Assembly: GCF_000315625.1 (NCBI RefSeq)
Contig: NW_005434604.1
Location: forward strand, 197,643-261,642
Reading direction: 5' to 3'
DNA length: 64,000 nucleotides
From: Guillardia theta CCMP2712
Lineage: Eukaryota > Cryptophyceae > Pyrenomonadales > Geminigeraceae
Position numbers and translations under genes: made by a program. Below the pieces are notes generated by a model. That model was given only the letters and a program-made list of their open reading frames with translations, was not told where the DNA came from and searched no databases. Positions 45,616 to 55,487 of this stretch are shown here, piece by piece; the stretch's first letter is position 1; every line of letters begins with the position of its first letter.

Positions 45616-46889
45616 TGGGAGATGGGAAGTGGAGGGGGTCCGTATTGTGATTCTGGTGGGTAGGGTTCAATTGGTGGGTGGGGAGATACCCAACAGAGGG
45701 TGGGGGTATAAAATACTTTCAATTCACCGGTATATTGCAGAGCAATTTGGTACTAAAATGGGGGGTTACTCAGAAATTGGGTGGGTAAAAATAATGAGGG
45801 GTGGTCATTTATCCCCTCAACTTGTGTTTCCATAGGGGTACTCAGACGAGTGAACTCTCAGCGGGGGTGGGTAAGTGTCGTGACCCACCCTCATGTTCCA
45901 TGGAAGATTCCAGGAAACCACTAGGGTGGGGTATACAAATGGGTTGTTCCGCAGGGTGGGTTATACCTGACAATTAACAGTACCGGTACTAATTATATAA
46001 GAAGGAGGGGTGACCCAAAGTTTGTACGTATCGGGCTATACAAGGGGTCCTAAGCAGGAATTTTCAGGGGTGTGGTAGGAATAGGGGTCCGGTCCAGAGC
46101 AAACAAAAGTGAGAGTGGGGGTAGTCACCCTACCTTGTCTTTAGAGGGGAAAATGTGGTATCGTGATGGGGTACTTCCGAGTAATCGTCGGGTACTCCAC
46201 AAAGTGGTCGTCCATATCTGCGGATTCCACAGAAACGAAAGGGCAGAAAATAGGGGTGGGGAATATCAGAAGGGTCCAAGTTCATCTTCAATGTAGGGGT
46301 ACTATTATCTTTATTCAGGGGTGGGGTGAATACGAGTTGGGGTGGATCATGCCCTGCTTCAGATGGGGGTAGTATAGAATGAGTCAGAGCGGCATGGTCG
46401 GAGCGAAAGGGATATTGAAGCGAGAGGAAGGAGAGGAGAGGAGAGGAGAGGAGATGATTGACTAAAGGGAGTTCAGGTTGTGAGGAGAGGTTAGATGAAG
46501 GTGTGTGCTTGAGATAATGATGTACACATGAGTGATTGATGTCTAGGAAAATCGGAAATGCAATTTTTGTCTTGGGAAGTCAGAGCTGTGGGGATAAGCG
46601 ACTAGTGGCCCATGTAAGGTGGTATGGCAAACACGAAGGAAATCAGAATGATACGAGATAGTAAGAGTGAGGAATGCTCCGCAACAGAACGATGGCAATG
46701 ATAGCGTATTCTCTACGCTTGTAGTCTTCACAGGCCTCATGATCAATTATGTTGCAGTACCTCTAAGCGTAAGCGATGCTCCTTATAGTTTTCCTGTCTC
46801 TGGCTAACTTGACTCCATGCTTCTCTTGCAGAAACCTCACTCTATTCGTTGGTGGGCCTTGCTCTGAGGGACTTTGACTGGACGTGAAG
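45616..46889. other. G-run block and spacer
   Basis: From about 45620 to 46380 the + strand carries dozens of GGGG and GGGTGG runs and one GTACCGGTACT site (45980-45990). Open frames here are artefacts of this composition. From 46400 to 46889 I see a short GAGAG repeat (46430-46453) and nothing else firm. First exons of the next gene may start around 46830. Confidence 0.5.
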
Positions 46890-48595
46890 ATGCGCCCACC
46901 CGCGGAGTCATGGTACTTCTAGCACCATGGGAGGCATACGCGACTGACGGCTGTCCTCTAGCTCCGGGCCCAACAATCAGAGTGGATTCCCACGAGCAAA
47001 CAGTTTCTTCGGGTGCATCTTTCTCAAGCAGGTATGCGTCGGCGCATTCTCGGTCGGCCGGCAGCGTTATGAGACTTGCAGGGAGTTATGTGCATCTGTT
47101 ACGCCCAGATGATGTCGGCAATGCTCATGTTTGTTCTTATAGCACTTCTGGTGAAAATATCTCCTCCCCCTCCCTACCTCCCTACCTCCCTCCCTCCCTC
47201 CCTCCCTCCCTACCTACCTCCCCATCCCTCCCTTCCCCCTGTGCCCCCTATCACGCACTCCCTCTTTCCCTCAAACTCAAACTGATGTCATACTTGTTCT
47301 GCAGGTGATGGCATTCATTGACGAAGAACAGGTGTGCTCTACCGTCAACCTCACTCATGATTGACCCTCCACGTTTGCAGTTCTTGAAAGCGCATTATTA
47401 TACCGCGTCGAAGAGATTGTTCATGGCTTCTATGATGTAATCAATTTGAACTTGTTTCTAGTGAGATATTCATTTGGGAATGGATAGGTATGGAGCTCCG
47501 GCCTTGATCCTGATAGGTCTGAAATCGTCGTTCCTGCACCATTCGGGTGCTGATGTGTCTGAAAACATCAGGAGCGTTCTACGGTGCCGAGTTCTTCTTT
47601 GCTCTGAAATGTCTTACAAGCATACACAAGTCGGAGCCTGGTAAGCGACATGTTCGTGCCAGAGGGCAGATAACCGGTGTTCGCTGCAGATGGGATAAGA
47701 TATTACTACTTGTATCAGATATGGGCCCTGTCCTTCAGCCTGGCCGGTCTCTGTCTAACTGTTTTTTTGCATTCCTCCTTGGATGCTTTCTTGCTCTGCC
47801 TCGCTGTCTCGTGCATTCATCGCTACTTTACTGCTTCCCCTCACTTAAACTGCCAAGTTCTCTCGTGGCTGTACATTCAATTTCTCACCTTGTGATCATG
47901 CTTGCGTCCTTTACACTTCTCATGCACCAATGCTCCATGACACCTGTTGCTGTTCTGTAAACTGTTCCCTCTGCTTCTTTTCCTTCCCGCCCTAACTTTG
48001 GCCTGCTCAGCTTTCTGCATGACAACCCGCTGGTCGTTCGGTGACTGCATGAACATGATCTTTGATGTGGGGCTCTGGGGTTATTTTATCTGGTGCATTT
48101 GGTCGCTGCACGAGGCGCTGATGATCGGAGGAGAGACTGCAGTCTTGGCAGGTGTGACTCCCTTCCTCCCTGACTCCCTCCCTCCCTCTCTCACTCACTC
48201 ACTCACTCACTCCCTCTCTCACTCACTCCCTCCCTCTCTCACTCACTCCCTCCCTCCCTCCCTCTCTCACTCCCTCCCTTCCTCCCTCCCTCCCTCCCTC
48301 CCTCCCTCCCTCTCTCCACTCCCTCCCTTCCTCCCTCCCTCCCTCCCTCCCTCCCTCCCTCCCTCCCTCCCTCCTCTCACTCACTCACTCACTCACTCAC
48401 TCACTCACTCACTTTCCCCCCCCACTCTCCCCCCTCACCTCATTACTTGTTTGCACAGGCTTCGGTCAAGCCGCTTCTCTCGAGCGGAGCGGGTGGGAAA
48501 CAAGAACGCCGACTTGCAGCCCTCTGACCTCGTGCGACAGGTTGTTGAACCAAGAACAGTCGGTGGACACGTCGAATGTCCCGTCGACAAAGTGA
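46890..48595 (+). CDS. Multi-pass membrane protein of unknown family
   Basis: I do not recognise this protein. Nine exons join in frame from an ATG at 46890 (MRPPAESCSGPNNQSG) to a stop at 48593-48595. Hydrophobic segments are MMSAMLMFVLIALLVMAF, YLYQIWALSFSLAAF and FDVGLWGYFIWCIWSLHEAL, and a fourth may lie around AFYGAEFFFALKCL. Soluble parts include FLKAHYYTASKRFEIFIWEW and a polar Ser/Thr-rich C-terminus (TSCDRLLNQEQSVDTS). One intron holds a long CCCT/CACT satellite. The gene is convergent with another unrecognised membrane protein, 227 bp between stop codons. An additional upstream exon is possible. Small four-helix proteins with this look occur in many families, so no function is assigned. 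Confidence 0.6.
47163..47240 (+). repeat. CCCT/CCTA pyrimidine tract in intron
   Basis: An almost pure pyrimidine tract of CTCC and CTAC units in an intron of the unknown membrane-protein gene. Confidence 0.8.
48161..48420 (+). repeat. CCCT and CACT tetranucleotide satellite in intron
   Basis: About 260 bp of CTCC and CACT tetranucleotide blocks alternate within one intron (donor near 48150, acceptor at about 48458). The pattern is compound: runs of CACT, then CCCT, then CACT again. Confidence 0.9.
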
Positions 48596-48821
48596 TCTCG
48601 AACCCTCATGTGTGGCAGAGCCTGACGAGGTTGCAGTTACCTCCCAGGAAGGGATGCATCACATTTCATCGAGAAGCTCTGAGGACGGCAGTGTTACACT
48701 AGTACAGCATACTGTATTTCTTCAGCACGTCACATCACTACACTTTCGTACCCACGCTAGTACGGATCGGAGGTTTTGGCCTTGTGGAAAGAGTCAATGG
48801 AGAGATTTTGAAGGCGGAAGG

Positions 48822-50808
48822 TCACCGGCAGTTGTCCTCATCATCCTTGGGAGGCTTGGTCTCGTTTTGACGTCGCAGAACATGTTCTGTGTGGTTGCGC
48901 AGCTGCGACAGGATGAGGAAAGAGGAGGGCAGAGGGAAGTAGCTCACAAATAAAAGTCGGATGAAATGCAGCCAGAAAGGATTCGTGCAGAAGTAGCTCA
49001 CGATGACGATGAGGAAGAGGATAACTCCTCCCGCCTGCTCGCTGTCAGCCTGCAGTTGAAATCCAGCTCGCGGCAGCACCAGCATGAACCCAGCTCGAAC
49101 GGCGGCGCTCGTGAGGTCCGTGCTGGTTATCTTTATGGGGGAGGAGCCTTGTGTACTTTCTGCTACTGTGAGCGCCAGGAGAAATTCCCCGCCGTTCTTT
49201 CCCAGGCCCTGGATACCTGCAGCAGCCGTCACTTCCCGCTGCTCCTCGTGCTGCTCGACGCTCTGCTCGTCCCCCCAATTCCCCCTGTATACCTTCGGTA
49301 AAGAAGCAGCCGGCTGATGCCAGTAGGCTTAGGGAGACTATTGCTGAGATGTACTCCCTCCTTGAGGTCATGAGCTTGAACCTGCCACCTTCTCCCTCAC
49401 ACATCATCATGACAACTCCAGCAACTCACAATTGAGGTCGAGCAATCTGCACGTAGATCTGCCGCGAAGCCGTAAGAGAAAGAGCAAGACGCAGATAGCT
49501 TACTCGCTCCCCGTCAAGAAAAGCAGAGTCGTTCCTTGTGACGATTGCCCTGCACCGAAACAACTAAGGGCTCCTCCCTCCCCTCTCGTTTCAAGTATCA
49601 CCTGTACTCCTCTAGTCTGAAGTACCAGCTGATCTCAGCCTGATAATTGCGGACTATGCGAATCTCCGAGGAAAATGTCCCCTTCTTCTCGAACTCTGAA
49701 ACACTCTGAGAGACAACACTGAGCAAGAGTTGTTTCAAAAGGATGGAGCTGCAAACATTTCATGGAACAAAACCTGATCGGAATCTCCACATACTTGATC
49801 CACAAGTGAACTGTATAGATTGCAAATACCACATGAGAACAGATTCCTGCGATCAACAAACCGATCGCCACGCTCATGATCTACAAGACTTCATCAGCAA
49901 CACATGAAATACCAAGGAACAAGCATCACCTTCCCAACGTTGTTGACGCACGGACCCTCCTTGGAACGAAGCCAGCAGTCCAGGGGCTTCTCATCGGACC
50001 CTTGGTACCCCGTAATGAAATCATCTACCATCTATTGTGCATTTCTAAGCGTTAGAAGCTTCAGCTCAACAATCGCTCCTTGTTTTCCACCTGTGCTGGT
50101 CCAGTCGAAGAGAATAAGCGGCAGGTCGCAGTGCTGATTTGAAAGTCCCAGCTGGTACACGTCGACGAAAGAGTTGTGCACTTCCTGCAGCAATCCGTCC
50201 AGTCTGCCCCGATTTGATGGGTTCGATCGCAAGTAGTACAACGGTAGGGGTTGGTAGACTGGAGTTCTCCATCAAGAACATGAACAAACAAGTCTTTGTG
50301 GCCTCACGAGCGTGCTGATAGAGAAAGGAATGCCTGCCAGCTTCCCCTTGGTCGCGTTGCAGTTCGACATGCCTGAGCATGGCATCTTTCGACAACCATC
50401 ATTCAACCAGGAAACAAGTTCACTTCTTGCCCTACCCATTGCACTCCTTTGAGAAGTTTAGTCTCCCCTTGGCATGTAGATCCCTCGGCAATCGCACATA
50501 CACTGATGGGGAAGCTGCAAGGAGAACTCTGAGTCAGCTAGGGAGACAAAGTCATACTCTTCTCACCCGCCAGCAAATTTGCTTGTCTTTTCGTACAAAC
50601 CCGTTTGGGCTCCGCAACCTGAAAACTCATACGGACAGACTCCTCTGCGAACATCGCACGTCTTCAGGACCGTTGTCGGTATCTTGGAGGAGAGGGAGCA
50701 CTGACAAGAAGAATCCACGAGTTGAAGAGACTGCAGGGCGAGCAGGATAGCGACGGGAGACAACAGCAGGGTTCGAGCTGCCATCCATCCACAGCGCACC
50801 TGAACCAT
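48822..50808 (-). CDS. Cys-containing membrane protein with signal peptide, unknown family
   Basis: I do not recognise the family. From ATG 50808 a signal peptide (RTLLLSPVAILLALQSLQLV) leads into a lumenal or extracellular part with several Cys (DSSCQCSL, LKTCDVRRGVCPYEFSGCG). Later exons give YYLRSNPSNRGRLDGLLQEV, CDLPLILFDWTSTGGKQGAI, VDDFITGYQGSDEKPLDCW, a membrane helix (IMSVAIGLLIAGICSHVVFA), FEKGTFSSEIRIVRNYQAEI and REYISAIVSLSLLASAGCFF. The last membrane region reads GVILFLIVIVSYF, and the tail ends KDDEDNCR at 48822. Introns are about 41-90 nt, one with CTAAC in branch position. Several junctions between 50060 and 50400 have competing frames, so the middle is provisional. Confidence 0.6.
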
Positions 50809-51424
50809 TGCAGTTGATCAGAGCGATTTCAGACACGAGGACACGTCAGGTGTGGGGGGATGGAGAGGACAACAGCATATCGACATAGGTAGTCTCCCAG
50901 TCAGCTGCTAGAAAGAGGCGCATACAATTTTTACAATAGTTTCATGTCATTTCACGCATTTTTGACTTTTTTCTTCTGAGTGCCAATTGTCTTGTCCTGG
51001 CTCGTACTGATTTTTAACTTAACTTTGAGTAAAGTTTAAATGGCACTTGGCTGCGGCCGGCCCGGTCGGCCGGGCCCCGGACCGGCCATTAGTAGGGGTC
51101 GGAGCAAAAAAAGAAAAAAGATCCACCCCCCATTTTGACCTCGAATACCCCACCATATCGATGGTTTCGGATGCTTTTACGACCCCCCTATCCACTGTAA
51201 AAAGGACCCCCCATCTCGGATCCAAAACTCCGACGAAAAAAAACGTCATTAGGATTGTACGGGGTCCTTTTGCAGTCATCTAGACGGGTCAAGACCATTG
51301 AGATCGATACCGACATCTGCGACAAAATGGAGAAGCAATCGATGGACAAGGAGCCGGAGGAATCGAGGGAGAGCGATGAGAAAGGGACGAGCACGAACAG
51401 TACTGACTTCTAAGAACCATTAGG
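50809..51424. other. Spacer with repeat copy 4 and C-run block
   Basis: Contains repeat copy 4 (51005-51033), a GC palindrome cluster (51050-51083) and a block of CCCCCC runs (51120-51220). A short open frame at 51330-51414 (MEKQSMDKEPEESRESDEK) could be a first exon of the next gene, but no good donor follows it. Confidence 0.5.
51005..51033 (+). repeat. Dispersed 29-bp repeat, copy 4
   Basis: Matches the reverse complement of copies 1 and 2 with one substitution. It is followed within 20 bp by a CGGCCGGCCCGG-type palindrome cluster, as at the other copies. Confidence 0.8.
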
Positions 51425-53171
51425 GTGACGTCGATGTCGATGTATGGTAGAAGAACAGAGTTCACTTCTCCCTTGTACAGCCATAAAGAGGAGAATCCTC
51501 GTCATCCTCATCCTGCTAGGGAGAAGCCTCAAGCTCGTGAGGAGGTGATTCCGAGTCAGACCTTTCTGTCTCCGGGACAAGAACGGCTTGTCAAACGATA
51601 CGTAGATCCCAACGTCCGATTCCAGCCCCCTGCTCGCTCGCCGCCGTCATTCGTGAACAGCAATGAGACACTTTGTGTCGATCTCCTCCTGGACATGCGG
51701 CATCGAGTCGAGTCACTTGAGAGTACAGTCCGACAGCTTGTGGGAGTCTGTCGAAGCCTCTTAGATGAGAACAACACCATGAAAGATCAAATCCTCGCCC
51801 TCAAGGTAGCTTGGCAAACCGTTTGAAGCTGCATTTAATTTGCGCAAGCAGAAAAGGATCGAGCAACACGGGAGTGAAACAAAATCCGTCAATCTGTCTC
51901 CGAAGGATCATTACGTTGAAACTGCATCGAACCTGAAGGTGACTGCCTGCACTTTCTGACAATCATCGCTCTGACGGGGTTGGGATGCAAAGAAGGTCAA
52001 CATTTCAAAAGATGAATTGCAGTCCAACTATGAAGACTTCAACGAATCCATGAAGTTGCTGATGCAACAAGTCTCTCCCTCGATACAGAAATCATCCCCT
52101 AAAGATTCTGTAACCTACCATGCGATTCCTCAACCTAGTCACTGATACTCACTCAGGCGCCTAAAGTCGCTCACAGTGAGAAATCAGAACAAGATCGGCA
52201 TGCAGCTCTTGAGGGATCAGATCAGCGCAACCCTGAACTTTTTGATAGCCCTAAGCCTTCGTCAGAGGCGACTTTTGTCATCCTAAATGGTACGTTTGTA
52301 CAGTCAACTTTCAATCTGGCGTGCTGAATACGTGTTAGTCGAGCATCTTTCATGTTTCAAAACACCTCCAGAAATTCAGAAAGAAACAAGTGACCAAAGC
52401 ACAGCATTGAGATGCTTGTCAACACCAGGAGACTTGTACAGATCGAGAACAAGCGGCTCTGTTCATGAACTGCTGGTTGCGAATTCATCTTTTCCACCCC
52501 TTTCAACTCTGAATGTTTCCTCTAGGACACCATAACCAGTCCTCTATTGTTGTCGTTTGACGGAGGTTTGCATTTCCCTTGCACTGAAGTCTTTTGACCC
52601 GTGGGCTGAAGATGAGCTGGAAAAACGAATTTTTTCTGACGATATCTGCATCCGTCGACATCAAACTGAAGGGATTAGACACAAAGTTTCTCGTCCAGAT
52701 CCCTTGCAATTATTCAAATCATCTTCGAGAAATCTTGATTCTAGATTGTTCAACACCTACACCGGAGGTTCGCAAGGTATTGCATGGCCGGAGAATTCCT
52801 TTCGATTTGACCTTGTCTTTCATAGAAAAGCATACAAGAATTGTGCAACTGTTTGACACTCGGCGTCATCGTGTCAAGGAGCGAAGACTTGTTTGAGATG
52901 CCATGTCATCCTCTTCTTGTCCTCCTTCCATCCTCTGCTTCCTCCTTCTTCCCTTCGGCCCCCTCTGCACGTAGAGATATCTGCCATCTACTGCCGGCAA
53001 GATGACTGCCAATCTTATCAGTGCAAAAGAGGGGACGGAACATGTCACATTACCCTCTCAACTTGGAGTTTTATTTCCTCCCCTCGTTCCGCTCGAATGC
53101 TGCTGGATTTCAGCTCGTCGGGCGGCTGGAAGTATGCCGATGTCAGTGTTGCCCAGTCAAGATTGAAATAA
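51425..53171 (+). CDS. Hypothetical coiled-coil protein
   Basis: I do not recognise this protein. The first long exon starts MTSMSMYGRRTEFTSPLYSH, is Pro/Ser/Arg-rich, and has SPGQERLVKRYVDPNVRFQ and then a heptad-like stretch (LLLDMRHRVESLESTVRQL, SLLDENNTMKDQILALK) that ends at a donor (51807). Further exon-like segments run to about 52290. Between 52550 and 52900 two frames are open for about 300 nt and both look protein-like (one reads FFLTISASVDIKLKGLD, the other WAEDELEKRIFSDDI). The last open segment ends at 53171 (SVAQSRLK). One continuous gene is assumed here, but there may be two. It converges on the TPR-like gene, with 121 bp between the stops. Confidence 0.5.
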
Positions 53172-53292
53172 TAGACACTGAACATTTGAAGTAATGGCAT
53201 TAAAAAGTGAAATTTGTGTTACCCAGGAACTCTTCCATCAAGGCTGAGGCTTCCTACACATGAGAACGCTCAGCTGCACATGTGAGGACAGG

Positions 53293-55094
53293 TCAAGTCA
53301 CCTCCTCCCTCCTCTTCTGGCTCGCCTCGTCCTCCTGGCTCACAATCTCCGGCATCACCTGTGAACGTCAATGAGTCAAAAGAGGAGGAGGAGGAGGAGG
53401 AGGAGGAGGAGGAGGAGGAGGAGGAGGAGGAGGAGTTCGTTTCATACCATATTATTTTCCTTCAGCACTTCAATTTCTGCCAGGTCCTTCGTACGAGTCA
53501 CGAGAGAGAAAACTCAAGTAGAACACACTGCAAACCATCTTGATCTTCTTGGCTCTCAAATGACTGTCAGTATCCGATCCCTTCGAGAGCCAAGTCAGAA
53601 GAAAGTAGGACAAAGAACAAAAGTCGGTCTACCTGACAAGAAAGAGCTTCCTTGTAACATATCTCCGCCTGCCCCGAGAATTCATTTTTCCCTCCTCAAT
53701 CAGCAACAGAGCTGGAAAGAAACCTTTTCCAGCTCATCAAGTCTCTTGAAAACAAGTCCCTTTGCCTTGTGAACAAGTGCAATGTTGCAGATCATTCGGA
53801 TCGAGTCATTGTGGTCCTGCCATCGACCTCCAAATTCAAAATTCAAGGCAACAGACCACAGGACAGCAACCAACCTTGCCATAGCATTTCACGTAGAGCT
53901 CCAGCGCTTCCTTGTAATAATGGAGAGCTGAGTTGTATAAACACTCGATCTCCTTTTCTGACAAGTGAAGAGAGCCTGGGAAAGATCTTAGCGGAGACGA
54001 CTGCGAACCTTCTTATCTTTTCTCACATCTTGGCCCTGCATTGCTTGCTGCGCCTGCTTGACAGTAGCTGAGATACCCTAACGCCATCACTGTCTCTGCA
54101 AGGGCAGCATCCTGCCCACGTCGAATTGTTTCTACCTGCATATACAATCATTGAGCCTCCAACGCGTCTGAATCTTCTCCAGCACCTCCTCGAGAATCTC
54201 CTTGGCCTTGTGGAAGGCTTCTTTAGCTGACAAGTCATGCCTCGATTTGTCACCGTCTCCGTCAAGAGCAAAGTTACACAGGCTCTTGCCCATAAGCAAC
54301 ATAGTCTCAGACTTCAAGATCTGAACCATGCGAGCCATGTTTTGATCTTCCTTCACCAAATCCTCTACCTCCTTCCAAACGCCTAGGGCTTCTTTGGCAT
54401 GCTTGTAGGAAACATATGAGAGGAACTGCTGCTGCCCGGTCACGTCAAGATTGCTCCTGTAGTCATACAGCAGCGCGACTGCATGTTTCAGCTCTGCCAG
54501 CCTTTTGGTACTGCGAGTAAGGAATACGTCAAAACCTCGATCGTTGAACAAGAAAAGACCATACCTTCCTCGTTCTGCTGACTCCTCTCCCTGGGCTTGC
54601 AGCAGCAGGTCTTCTCCTTGTTGATAGCGAGATTCCAGTGCATAGCGCTTCCAGACACCAGGCTCCAACTCGAGAAGCTCTTGCTTCTTCTTCTGAGCTT
54701 GCGCTAGTTCGAGCTTCTTCAACCTCGAGGAGGCTGATGTTTCATCCTCCCGGTTCCCTTCTGGTTTCCCATGCTCAGCTGAGACAGCAGATCGACTATC
54801 ATTCGCAGCTTTCTGTTTCTTAAGAGCGGCATAGTTCTCTAAGTTCTCCAGGATCCTCTCATATGTTGTGTCCGCATACTCCTCAGGCATTTGGGTCTCT
54901 ACTCGGTTTCGAGTCTTGGGATCTTTCCAGGCATGCAGATGAGCTTCTTCTTCCTCTGCGACCAGAAGCGTATCATCGAGGGTCATGGCATTCGACGACA
55001 TACCTTGGTTGATGACGCACTCTCCTGTCGCGTCTTGAAACTTGCTCCATTTTGGTGCCTCGTCAGCATTCGGTTTTGATTCCCTGCAACCCAT
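53293..55094 (-). CDS. Putatively N-myristoylated TPR-like protein
   Basis: The start reads MGCRESKPNADE: Gly2 and Cys3 fit N-myristoylation plus palmitoylation, which would place the protein on a membrane. The first exon, 55094-54132, is open for 320 codons. It is acidic and helical, with ADTTYERILENLENYAALKK, KKLELAQAQKKKQELLEL and HDLSAKEAFHKAKEILEEVL. Later exons contain tetratricopeptide-like helices: ALAETVMALGYLSYCQAG, NSALHYYKEALELYVKCYG, DHNDSIRMICNIALVHKA and AEICYKEALSC. The protein seems to end VMPEIVSQEDEASQKRREE with a stop at 53293-53295. A GAG/CTC microsatellite lies in one intron. Exons after 54132 are less certain. The family is unassigned; a scaffold role is only suggested by the TPR-like helices. 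Confidence 0.7.
53381..53435 (+). repeat. GAG microsatellite in intron
   Basis: About 18 uninterrupted GAG units on the + strand, in an intron of the TPR-like gene on the - strand. The poly-Glu and poly-Arg open frames on + are artefacts. Confidence 0.9.
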
Positions 55095-55487
55095 CTTCCC
55101 GCTCCTTCACTCGTAATCTCTCAAGGAAGATCGCAGGACTTATTTCTCACTGATGCAGACCTCAACTTCATCCTCGTGCCTCGTAGCTAGGTATGCTCCC
55201 TCTCTTCCTCCCTCCCTCCCTTCCTCCCTGGCCCAGATGTTATATTCGCTGCTCAGTCGATTTGAGGACAAAAGAGGGAAAGGATCGAAAAATAAGGTCA
55301 ATTTTTGATGGGATGTAATAGGGGGTACTACTTCTACATGGTGTGGGTACTTTGAGTAAAGTAGCTAAGAATCATATGAGGGGTGTGGGGAAATGAGTGC
55401 AAATTAGGTGGTTGGGGTGGCGTTTACAGGGGTAGGTGGACAAAAAGATGGGTGGTGAGGTGCATGGAGGAGTGGGGGGCTGAAATC
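55095..55487. other. Spacer with G-run block
   Basis: Contains a CT-rich tract (55197-55230) and G-rich runs from 55320 to 55480. A partial match to the dispersed repeat (TACTTTGAGTAAAG, 55348-55361) is present. The frame of the next gene is open back to 55383, but the residues there only reflect the G runs. Confidence 0.5.

Noticed and set aside
45629-46372. Gly/Trp/Arg-rich short open frames
   Set aside because: They reflect GGGG runs in the spacer, not codon usage of a gene.
53361-53540. Poly-glutamate and poly-arginine open frames on the + strand
   Set aside because: They are produced by the GAG microsatellite, which falls in an intron of the opposite-strand TPR-like gene.
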